In this document: piece after piece, positions 1-10,000 of the stretch
How positions within the stretch are numbered: the first letter of the stretch is position 1
Layout: every line of letters starts with the position of its first letter
From: a virus
DNA length: 24,860 bases
Reading direction: 5' to 3' (one strand)
IMG/VR virus record: IMGVR_UViG_3300027668_000093
Coordinates: 1 to 24,860 of that record
Program-made: the position numbers and the translations under genes
The notes under the pieces: model-generated
Databases searched by the model: none
Told to the model about the DNA's origin: nothing
The model's input: the letters and a program-made list of their open reading frames with translations, nothing else

Positions 1-36
1 ACAAATAGTACAACAATTTAAGTAGGTAAATACAGT

Positions 37-486
37 ATGAGCACATTAGAAAAAAGTATATATGAAAGAATTACAGTAGCTGGCGATAAGAAAGCGCCTA
101 ATAAGCCTCCGGCGTCTAGAGCTTATAGAGGACTTAGTACAGTAAACCCAAATAATACGTCAACTACGTTATATGACCTTTCGTTAATTAAACAAGATTT
201 AATAAATCATTTTCATATTAGACAAGGTGAAAAATTAGAAAATCCTGAGTTTGGAACAATCATTTGGGAAGTTTTATTTGAACCAATGACAGCGGCATTA
301 AAAAACGCCGTTGCAAAGAATGTTACTGATATTGTAAATTACGATCCGCGTACACAAGTAAATTCAGTAACAGTTGACTCGTTTGAAACTGGAATTCAGA
401 TTGAATTGGATCTTACATATCTTCCGTACAATATATCTGAATCAATGCGCTTAACTTTTGATGAAAACAATGGTTTAATTTCGTAA
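37..486 (+). CDS. gp25: Baseplate wedge protein gp25 (GPW/gp25 family)
   Basis: This 149-residue protein is a T4 gp25-type baseplate wedge subunit; T4 gp25 is slightly shorter (about 132 residues). In T4-like phages gp25 sits in the inner baseplate next to gp6 and gp53 and helps connect the wedge to the sheath. The diagnostic family signature is visible at residues 69-83 (NPEFGTIIWEVLFEP), with Trp77 and the LFEP turn. It is preceded by the conserved DLSLIKQDLINHF segment near residues 47-59, which fits an N-terminal helix. The first ~40 residues are polar and poorly conserved. The start at 37 is the only ATG ahead of the conserved core; a weak Shine-Dalgarno (AGTAGG, 21-26) lies 10 bases upstream. 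Gene 6 follows 57 bases later, the usual arrangement in marine T4-like phages. Sure of family; role is from family knowledge. Confidence 0.94.
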   Translation: MSTLEKSIYERITVAGDKKAPNKPPASRAYRGLSTVNPNNTSTTLYDLSLIKQDLINHFHIRQGEKLENPEFGTIIWEVLFEPMTAALKNAVAKNVTDIVNYDPRTQVNSVTVDSFETGIQIELDLTYLPYNISESMRLTFDENNGLIS

Positions 487-511
487 CTTATATACGCACT
501 TATCCGAAACC

Positions 512-520
512 AATAAATAC
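512..520 (+). promoter_or_regulatory. Candidate T4-type late promoter for gp6
   Basis: AATAAATAC differs from the T4 late consensus TATAAATA only at the first base, and ends 23 bases before the gp6 ATG. This distance leaves room for a short leader carrying the Shine-Dalgarno. The same extended sequence recurs before two other gene boundaries in the window, which supports function. T4 late promoters have no -35 box and are read by gp55-programmed RNA polymerase; neither factor is in this window. Confidence 0.6.
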
Positions 521-528
521 ATGTAAGT

Positions 529-536
529 GAAGGAAG
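529..536 (+). promoter_or_regulatory. Ribosome binding site of gp6
   Basis: GAAGGAAG contains a good AAGGA Shine-Dalgarno (530-534) nine bases ahead of the ATG at 544. It fixes the gp6 start and is one of the strongest ribosome binding sites in the window. Confidence 0.75.
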
Positions 537-543
537 CAATAAT

Positions 544-3500
544 ATGTCAACAACCGATAGACAAAATAGGTTATTAGTAGCAGAGAATTGGAAACGTATA
601 TACCAAAGTTTCCGTAATGCTGACTTTCAAAGTTATGACTTTGATAATTTAAGAAGAACAATGATATCTTACCTTAGGACTAATTATCCTGAGGACTTTA
701 ACGACTACATTGAGTCGAGTGAATACCTTGCACTGATTGATTTGATTGCATTTTTAGGTCAAAACATATCCTTCCGCATGGATCTAAATGCAAGAGAAAA
801 CTTTTTAGAATTAGCAGAACGTAGAGAATCAGTTCTCCGTTTAGCACGGATGCTTTCTTATAATCCAAAGCGCAACCAAGCCGCAACAGGTATGTTAAAA
901 GTAACTAGTGTTTCTACTACAGAAGAAGTAATAGATACTAACAACTTTAATTTAGCAAACCAATCCATTCAATGGAATGACCCAACTAATACAGATTGGT
1001 ATGAGCAGTTTATTAAAGTAATGAATTCTGCACTACCTGCAAATGGTACATTTGGTCGCCCAATTAAAAAAGAAAAAGTAGACGGTGTTCCGCATCAGCA
1101 GTATAGATTTAATGCTGTTAACACAGATATTCCAACATACGGATTTAATAAATCTGTCCAAGGAAAAAATGTATCATTTGAAGTTGTGTCCTCAGACATA
1201 AACTCTGCTACAAAGAATGTTGAAGAAGAAATTCCATTAACTGCAAATAGCTTTGCATACCTTTATAAAGACGACAGCCGCGGACCTGCAAGTAGTAACA
1301 CTGGTTTCTTTTGCATGTTTAAACAAGGTACATTAGACAGTGGCCAATTTATAGTTAACAATCCTACAACTAATCAAGTAATTGATATAGACGCAACAAA
1401 CATTAACAACAGCGATGTTTGGCTTTATAAGCTAGACGAAAACGGACAAGAGTCTGAAATTTGGACAAAGGTTGATGCAATAGAAGGCAACAACGTTATC
1501 TATAATAGTGTTAGTAAAAAGATTAGATCAGTTTATAGTGTACTTACAAGAGTAAGTGACAGAATTAGTTTAGTGTTTTCAGATGGAACTTTTGGCGAAT
1601 TGCCTAAAGGTGTATTTAAAGTTTTTTATAGAACTAGTAACAACCAAAGTTATGTTATTAAGCCAAATGATATGACTGGAATACAAGTTAGAGTTCCTTA
1701 TTTAAGTAGAAGTAATACTGTTGAAACAATTACGCTTAATTTGGAATTAAAATACACAGTAGCAAATAGTGCGCCAAGTGAGTCAACAGAAAGTATTAAA
1801 CAAAATGCTCCGTCGACTTATTATACACAAAACAGAATGGTAACTGCTGAAGATTATAATGTTGCACCATTGGGCATTAGTCAAGATATTATTAAAGTAA
1901 AATCAGTTAATAGATTTGCAAGCGGAATTAGTAGGTACTATGATTTATTAGATGCTACTGGAAAATATAGTAGCACAAATTTATACGCAAATGACGGTAT
2001 TGTTTATAAAGAAGATTTAGTTAATAAAGATAGTTTTGCATATGTAACACAGACTGATATTGAAAGTGCTATTACAAATAAAATAGAACCAATATTAAAA
2101 GATAGAAGAGTGTTAAACTATTATCTAACAAACTTTACAAAGATTATTACTTCTGATTTAAAAGCAGAATGGGTACAAGTAACTACAGATACTAATAGAG
2201 GCACTGGTAACTTAATTGACGAAAGTAGTGCGTCTTATAAAGTAGGAACTTACACAGCAAATAATTTACGTTTACTTGAAGCAGGCTCACTTCTTAAATT
2301 TGAAGCACCTACAGGCTATCATTTTATGGTAGGCGATAAAACTACACTAATGGCAGGATCTGCAACTCATGCAGGATCGTTATCTTATAAGTGGGTAAAA
2401 GTAATTAGTGTTAACGGTGACGGTACGAAAACTACTACAGCTGGGTTAGGTGCTATTACACTTAATGATAGTATTCCGACAACAGCACTATTGACTGAAA
2501 TTAGACCTAAACTTACTACAGTTATTACTCCAGCAGTTAAAACACAAATCATTGATCAAGCATTTGCAAATAATACATTTGGATTGCGATACGATGTTGC
2601 TACTAGACAATGGCGTATTATTACAGAAGTAAATCTAAATACTAATAGTGCATTTAGCACAGGTAAAACTGGTGATGTTAGTAGTCAAAATTTAGATGCT
2701 AGTTGGTTGTTATGGTTTAAAACAGATGGCGAAAAATATAACATTACATACAGAGCTATGCGCTATGTATACGAAAGCGACGAAGAGATCAAGTTCTACT
2801 ACGACAGTAGTGATAAAATTTACGATAATAAAACAGGCAAAATTATTAAAGATAAAATTGAAGTATTAAGCATTAATACACAGCCTGACTTAACATTACC
2901 ATTTACATCAGATTATAATTTTGAAATTACAAAAGAATATAGAGATGCTGAAGGATATGTTGATTCAAAGAAAATAGAAGTATCTTTCTTTGATGCAGAC
3001 GACGACGGCGTAGTTGACAACCCAGGATCATTCCTTGATATTGTTAACGAGACAGTTGCTCCTACTACAAAATATATATTCCAAAAGAAGTACACTACAT
3101 CTGACGGTGTTGAAGACTTTAAATACGTAACTGCTACATCACAAAACATAACAGTGCTTACTTCAGAATCAGCTATAGGAGCATATAGCTCTTATGATGC
3201 ATCAACTGTATTTTTTGCAGTTGACACTGGATTATTTAAGAAGTTATCAACTGATAAACTTTCAATATCACAAGTATCAAACTTTAAAGCATTCATTGGT
3301 AGAGCAGGTCTAAAATTTAGATATGTACACGCTGCCGATAATAATAAAAGAATTGATCCTAGTAGCACAAACTTAATAGACACATTCTTGTTAACACGTT
3401 TGTATGACACTACTTATAGGCAGTGGTTAAATGGCGATGTTATAGCACAACCATTACCACCAAGTAGTGATCAGTTGTATAGAAGTTATGGCGCAGAACT

Positions 3501-4092
3501 AGATAAAATTAAATCAATTAGTGACGAAGTTATATATCATCCAGTAAAGTATAAAATACTATTTGGATCATCAGCGGAGACTGGATTGCAAGCAACATTT
3601 AAAATTGTAAAGAATATTGAAACTGTTACTAATGACAATGAAATAAAATCAAACGTAGTTAGTGCAATAAATGAATATTTTAGTTTAGACAATTGGGAGT
3701 TTGGAGAGTCGTTTTACTTCTCGGAACTTTCAACATACGTAATGAATCAACTTGCACCAACTATTAGTTCTATAGTAATTGTACCAGATGAAGATTCACA
3801 AGCATTTGGATCATTGTTTGAGATTAAATCAGAATCAGATGAAATTTTTATAAGCGGTGCAACAGTGGCAAACATAGAAATAATAGATAGCATTACAGCA
3901 ACTAGATTAAAAGCATCCGGCACTGTTATTACAGCAAGTGTTGAAGTTGCAAATACTGGAATACAAAGTTCTAGTACAGCATATACATCGACAATAAACA
4001 CCGGAACAGCAAGTTCTAGTTCAAGTTCGTCGAGTTCAAGTTCTAGTTCATCAAGTTCTAGTTCAAGCTCAAGTGGAGGCTACGGCTACTAA
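544..4092 (+). CDS. gp6: Baseplate wedge protein gp6, enlarged, with poly-Ser tail
   Basis: This 1,182-residue protein is a gp6-type baseplate wedge subunit, far longer than T4 gp6 (about 660). gp6 dimers form the ring that holds wedges together around the hub. Visible parallels with T4 gp6 are the N-terminal block at residues ~28-115 (YLALIDLIAFLGQNISFRM, then a helix and a SYNPKRNQAA-like turn), the FSDGTFGELP turn near residue 345 (T4: FYFGEGEIS), the MVTAEDYN segment near 431 (T4: CVTATDYD), and a J-like alpha/beta segment at ~1000-1090 (VKYKILFG through IVIVPDE). Between ~545 and ~995 lies an extra stretch of roughly 450 residues that I cannot align to T4 gp6; it carries a DADDDGVVD loop at 817-825. 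Residues 1157-1177 are 21 serines, then GGYGY. The stop overlaps the next start (TAATG), so the two genes are likely translationally coupled. Family call is firm; the insertion's role is unknown. Confidence 0.92.
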   Translation: MSTTDRQNRLLVAENWKRIYQSFRNADFQSYDFDNLRRTMISYLRTNYPEDFNDYIESSEYLALIDLIAFLGQNISFRMDLNARENFLELAERRESVLRLARMLSYNPKRNQAATGMLKVTSVSTTEEVIDTNNFNLANQSIQWNDPTNTDWYEQFIKVMNSALPANGTFGRPIKKEKVDGVPHQQYRFNAVNTDIPTYGFNKSVQGKNVSFEVVSSDINSATKNVEEEIPLTANSFAYLYKDDSRGPASSNTGFFCMFKQGTLDSGQFIVNNPTTNQVIDIDATNINNSDVWLYKLDENGQESEIWTKVDAIEGNNVIYNSVSKKIRSVYSVLTRVSDRISLVFSDGTFGELPKGVFKVFYRTSNNQSYVIKPNDMTGIQVRVPYLSRSNTVETITLNLELKYTVANSAPSESTESIKQNAPSTYYTQNRMVTAEDYNVAPLGISQDIIKVKSVNRFASGISRYYDLLDATGKYSSTNLYANDGIVYKEDLVNKDSFAYVTQTDIESAITNKIEPILKDRRVLNYYLTNFTKIITSDLKAEWVQVTTDTNRGTGNLIDESSASYKVGTYTANNLRLLEAGSLLKFEAPTGYHFMVGDKTTLMAGSATHAGSLSYKWVKVISVNGDGTKTTTAGLGAITLNDSIPTTALLTEIRPKLTTVITPAVKTQIIDQAFANNTFGLRYDVATRQWRIITEVNLNTNSAFSTGKTGDVSSQNLDASWLLWFKTDGEKYNITYRAMRYVYESDEEIKFYYDSSDKIYDNKTGKIIKDKIEVLSINTQPDLTLPFTSDYNFEITKEYRDAEGYVDSKKIEVSFFDADDDGVVDNPGSFLDIVNETVAPTTKYIFQKKYTTSDGVEDFKYVTATSQNITVLTSESAIGAYSSYDASTVFFAVDTGLFKKLSTDKLSISQVSNFKAFIGRAGLKFRYVHAADNNKRIDPSSTNLIDTFLLTRLYDTTYRQWLNGDVIAQPLPPSSDQLYRSYGAELDKIKSISDEVIYHPVKYKILFGSSAETGLQATFKIVKNIETVTNDNEIKSNVVSAINEYFSLDNWEFGESFYFSELSTYVMNQLAPTISSIVIVPDEDSQAFGSLFEIKSESDEIFISGATVANIEIIDSITATRLKASGTVITASVEVANTGIQSSSTAYTSTINTGTASSSSSSSSSSSSSSSSSSSSSGGYGY
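2992..3027 (+). other. Possible calcium-binding loop in gp6 insertion
   Basis: Residues 817-828 read DADDDGVVDNPG. This matches the DxDxDGxxD pattern of EF-hand, dockerin and thrombospondin-3-like calcium loops at positions 1, 3, 5, 6 and 9, but position 12 is Gly rather than Asp or Glu. It lies in the part of the protein without a T4 counterpart. Calcium binding is inferred from the motif only. Confidence 0.4.
4012..4074 (+). repeat. Poly-serine tract at gp6 C-terminus
   Basis: Twenty-one consecutive serine codons (residues 1157-1177) use a mix of AGT/AGC and TCA/TCT/TCG codons, so the DNA is a degenerate AGTTCN-like hexamer repeat rather than one pure codon run. The tract ends three residue types later as GGYGY. 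It is probably a flexible, disordered extension on the outside of gp6. Confidence 0.9.
4075..4079 (+). promoter_or_regulatory. Shine-Dalgarno of the giant gene inside gp6
   Basis: GGAGG, made by the two glycine codons directly after the poly-Ser tract, lies 12 bases ahead of the giant gene's ATG at 4092. It is the only good Shine-Dalgarno near this start. It implies that initiation of the giant gene depends on ribosomes finishing gp6, and it may constrain the glycine codons. Confidence 0.6.
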
Positions 4093-7000
4093 TGGCATAT
4101 AATAACGACCAAAATGAATATCCACTTCCAGTTAATGGCAAATCTAACAGGAAGTCTGCAGAGTTACTACCAAGGTATTTTCGAACTGAAGCTAACACTA
4201 AGTTTTTAAATGCTACATTAGATCAACTTACAAAGCCCGGTACTGCAAAAAAATTAAATGGATATTTTGGAAGAAAAACAGCTAATGCTTATACTCCAAA
4301 TGACTTGTACATTGGTGATATTTCTTCTCAAAGAGAAACACATCAACTAGAACCTGCACTTGTATCTAAAGATATTCTTAATAATGTTTTATTTTATAAA
4401 GACTATAATGATTTTAGAAATCAATTAGATATATTAGGCGCAACAGTTTCAAACGAAAGTTTACTAAACAGCCAAGAGTATTATGCATGGAACCCAAATT
4501 TAGATTGGGATAAACTTACTAACTTTAGAGAGTATTATTGGTTACCATCTGGTCCTGCACCTATTAGTATATTTGGTCAAAATGATGATGTAACAAGTAC
4601 TTACACAGTAACAAGTGTAGACAATGCAGGAAACAAAGGATATGTGTTTAACGGAAATCTAACACAAAATCCTACATTAGAATTATACAGAGGCCAAACA
4701 TACATGTTTGATGTTTCTGCTCCAGGACTGCCATTTACTATTAGAACTTCACGACAAATTGAAAGTGACAATGAGTATGCAATTGGTATTACAAATTCAG
4801 GAACAGATTTAGGAACAGTTGAATTTACTGTACCTCTAAATGCGCCTGAGAGATTGTACTATGTATCAGAAACTGATGTTAACACAGGCGGGACACTTAG
4901 AATTGCAGACATTGAGTCTAACACATCGATAGATGTTGTTAGCGACATACTAGGCAAAAAAACATACACTACAGCAAATGGATTTTCGTTAATGAACGGA
5001 ATGAAATTAAAGTTTGAAGGAACTGTTATTCCGAAAAAGTATGCAACTAATACATGGTATGTTGAAGGTGTTGGTGATAAGATTGTATTAATAAAAGATA
5101 GTGATCTTGTAATTTCACAAGCGTACTCAGCAGACGTAGAAGTATTGTTTGATGCAAATGACTTTGACAATTTACCGTATAGTACTGCAAGTTCTTATGC
5201 GGCAACTAAAGATTATATTGTAATTAATAGAGCTTCTTCAGATAAAAATGCTTGGTCGAGAAATAACAGATGGTTCCATAAATCAGTACTTGAAAAAACT
5301 GCTGAATTAAACGGCGAAGTATTTGATATTGATCAAAGTGCAAGAGCAAAACGACCTGTTATTGAATTTATTGCAGGATTAAAATTGTTTGAGTTTGGTA
5401 CTGAAGCAAAAACTGAAAATGTAAACTTAGTTGACACGTTTACAAAAGATGCATTTTCAACAATTAGCGGAGCAGACGGTTATAGCATTGACGGTGTTGA
5501 TGTTACCGACGGTATGCGTATTTTGTTCACAGCAGATACTGATCTACTTGTAAACAATAACATTTATAAAGTAAAGTTTATTAAACATAACTCTACAGTT
5601 GCTCAAATTGCACTAGTTGACGAAACAGATACTACACCAATTAATAATCAAGTAGCGTTAATTACACAAGGTACTAATGCAGGTAAACAGTATTACTATA
5701 ATGGAACTTCTTGGAAGTTAGCACAGTACAAGTCAAGTACAAACCAACAACCGTTGTTTGAATTGTTTGACGATTATGGTATTAGTTACAGCAATGCTAC
5801 AACTTATCCGGTAAGTAATTTTGCTGGTAATAAGATTTTTAGTTATAAGGTTGGCACAGGGAAAAATGATGTTGAATTAGGCTTTCCTATAACATACAGA
5901 GCACTTGAAAATGTTGGCGATATTACGTTTGACTTTAACCTAGCATCGGAAAAGTTTAGTTATCAACTTGATAATGTTCCTTATAATAAAACTACTGAAA
6001 TTGGATTCTGTAAAACATATACTGATATTGATAGCTTTACATACTGCAACGGCTGGACAAAGGCCAAAACTAATACAGTGCAAAAAGTTATTAGACAGTA
6101 CGATGTTACTACTGTAACAACAGACTTTGCTATTGACACTTATAATAATAGTGGATCATTAACTGATTTAACTGTAGCAGTACAAGTAAATAGTGCTTGG
6201 AGATTTGATTATACATTAGTTAATGTTAACGGAGTTATGACTGTTAGATTTACAACAGCAATTCCTGCAAAAAGCAGTGTAATAATTAAAACTAATAGTG
6301 ACACAATTAAAAATGCAAATGGATATTACGAATTTCCACATGCAATGGAAAAGAATCCACAAAACGACAAACTTACTTCGTTTACATTAGGCGAAGTTAA
6401 CGATCATGTATTTTCGATGATTGAAGACATGCCTGGCTTTACAGGTATATTTCCTGGACCAAGCAATCTTAGTAACTTAGGAAATGTAAATTCTTATGGT
6501 AAGAAGTTTTTACAATATGCAGGCTCGTCGAATATTAGTACATACCATGTAACAGATAGAGATGCAAATATAATTAAGGCTATTGATCATTCTAGACGCG
6601 AATATAGAAAGTTTAAAAGATCATTTATGCAAGCGGCTGACACGTTAGGGTATGATGGCCCGACTAAGCAACACGTTGACTTAGTATTAAAGAGTGTTAA
6701 TAAAGATAAAACTAATACTCACCCTTATCACTTTAGTGACATGATTCCGTTTGAAGGATCTAAGCGTTTAGAATTTACAGTGTACGATATAGAAAATACT
6801 TTCTTCTCGCTGAGCGAAACGTTTAGTTTAGCAACACTTTCATCTAAGGCAGTATTAGTATATCAAAATGGTATTCAGCTAATACACAATAAAGATTATA
6901 CATTTAATACAGATGGATTTGTTGTTATATCTGCAACTAAAGTCAAAGATGATTTAATTGAAATATACGAATTTGGAAATACTGATGGGAGTTATGTACC

Positions 7001-10000
7001 ACCAACTCCTAGTAAGTTAGGATTGTATCCAGTATTTTATCCTGCAATAATTAACGATAATACCTACTTAACAACTACTAAAGTAATCCAAGGACACGAC
7101 GGTAGCAAGACTGTAGCATACGATGATTATAGAGATGAGTTATTATTAGAACTTGAAAAGCGAATTTATAATAACATTAAAGTAAAATATGATACTACTA
7201 GATTAGATGTAAACGATTTTATTCCAGGAATAGATAGAGATACAAAGTTTACTAAAACACAAGTTGATGCAGGAATGATGCGCGACTTTGTACAGTGGAC
7301 TGAAAGTTTAGGTGATGTTAATTATACTGATAGCAGTAGTTTTTACACTAGAGATAATAGCTTTACTTGGAACTACTCTAACATGGCATCGTGGGACGGA
7401 AAAGCGATTACTGGTTTTTGGAGATCCGTTTATAAACAAGCATTTGATACAGATCGTCCACATACCCATCCTTGGGAAATGTTAGGCTTTACAATAATGC
7501 CTACATGGTGGGAAACAACATATGGTCCTGCACCATATACAAGCGACAACTTAGTATTATGGGAAGATCTACAAGAAGGTAGAGTTAAAGCTACAGGTGT
7601 TCCTATAGAAATCATTACCAAATATAAAAGATCTAAATTATTAACACACATTCCGGTAGATGAGTTTGGCGATCTATTAAGTCCTCAATCAGCAGGATTT
7701 ACTTCAGGATTTGTTTCTGAAAATATAGACGCATCATTTAAATTCGGTGACGAAGCTCCGGCTGAAACAGCATGGAGACGAAGTGGTGAATATCCATTTA
7801 GTTTAATTAAGTCATGGATATTAAATCAGCCTAATAAAGTAATTGGGTTAGGCTTTGACACATCAAGAATGAAAAAGTCGTTGTCTGGACAATGGATTTA
7901 CACAGCATCAAACAAAGCAATAACTCCTACAGATATAGTTTATCCGAATATAATAACCGATCCAGCAGAAGTATTAACAAGTGGATTAATTAACTATGTT
8001 ATTGAATACTTAACTTCAGAAGCAACAACTGATGTTGCAAGTTATAAAGAACAATTTAAATTAGTAAAAAATCAATTAGGAATTAAATTAGGTTCTTTTA
8101 CTGATAAAGAAAAATTAAAATTTATTTTAGATAGCAGAACTCCGTTTAATAAAGGTAACGTATTTCTTCCTAAGGAGAATTACAATATATTCCTTAACAC
8201 AAGTTCTCCATTAACTGTTGCTTCTTACAGCGGCGTAATGATTGAGTTAGCACCGTCTGGGTATATTGTCCGAGGTTACAACAGTACTAATCCTGTATTT
8301 ACATATCTTGATCCTAGGTCAACTAGTACAGATCCAAATATTAATGTTGGAGGAGTATCAGAAACATACCTTGAATGGACTGGAGGACAACGCTACGTAG
8401 TTGGAAGCAATGTACAGTATAATAATGTATTCTTTAGAGTAAAAACAAATCATACAAGTACTGAATCTTTTGAATCTGCAAACTTCCAAAAACTTGCTGA
8501 ACTACCAATGGTGGGAGGAGCAACTGCAACGTATAGAAAAGCATTTACAACTGACAAAATTGATGTTCCTTACGGTACATTATTTAAAACAGTTCAAGAG
8601 GTAGTAGACTTTATATTAGGTTACGGTGCTTACTTAGAATCACAAGGATTTACATTTAATTATTATAATCCAGAATCACAAGTTGTTGAAGATTGGAAAT
8701 TAAGTACTAAAGAGTTTTTATATTTTACTACACAAAATTGGACAGCTGGCACAGTATTGTCAATAAGTCCGTCAGCAACTAAGTTAGAATTTAAAGCATC
8801 GTATACTACCACTGACGACTTATATAATAGCTTTTATAATTACAGCATTTTAAATGCCAATGGCGAGAAAATATCTGAAAACCTTACTAGACTGAATAGA
8901 GAAGACAGTGTTTTCCAAATGCAGTTAAAAGATTCATCAGAAGGAATATACCATGTTATATTACCTCAAGTACAAGTTGAGCACGTTGCTGTATTAGATA
9001 ATATTTCAGATTTTAAAGATGTAATATATAGTCCTGCCACTGGTTACCGACAAGAACGTATTAAAGTATTAGGATATGTAGCCGCAGGTTGGGACGGAAG
9101 TTTAAACATTCCAGGATTTGTGTTTGACCAAGCTGAAGTTACAGAATGGGCATCTTGGAAAGATTATGCAATTGGCGATGTTGTAAAGTATAAAGAATTT
9201 TACTATAGCGCATTAATTGAAGCAGTTGGTACTGAAACGTTTGTTGCAACTAGTTGGGCAAGACTAGAAAGCAAGCCTACTCCAAAGTTAATGCCAAACC
9301 TTGATTATAGAGTTAATCAGTTTGCTGATTTTTATGACCTTGATTCGGACAATTTTGATGCTGAACAGCAGAAGATGGCACAGCATTTAACAGGTTATCA
9401 AAAGCGTCAATACTTAGAAAATATTATTAATGACGATGTTAGTCAGTATAAGTTCTATCAAGGTATGATAGCTGACAAAGGTACACGTAATGCTATTGAC
9501 AAGTTATTTGATAGTTTAGCAAGTGCTGACAAAGATAGCATAGACTTTTACGAAGAATGGGCAATTAAATCAGCACAGTACGGCGCTAGTACAGGCTTTG
9601 AAGAAATTGAATATCAGTTAGATGAATCTAAGTTTAGATTAGAACCACAGCCTATTGAGTTAGTTGACGTTGTTCCAACAGCAACAACTGATTTAGTTTA
9701 TAGAGTACCGCATCATGATGTATTCTTAAAGCCAGCAAACTATGAAACTACTAGGCTTCCTACAAAATATTTAAATAACGAATATATAAAAACAGTTGGA
9801 TATGTTACAAGCGATGATGTTGATAGAGCAGTAACAACTAAAGCCGGAATATTAAACTTTGCTACAACAGACATAGACAAAGGTGCGTATGTTTGGGTAT
9901 CAACTGATAACCAGTCATGGGACGTATTGAAGCATTTTAATAGTAACCTTGTAGTAAACACAATTACACAAGAAGCAACTACTATAACGTTAAATTGTGA

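Noticed and set aside
26-33. GTAAATAC just upstream of gp25 as a late promoter
   Set aside because: It lies only three bases before the ATG. Transcription from it would begin at or after the start codon and leave no ribosome site, and the first base of the core differs.
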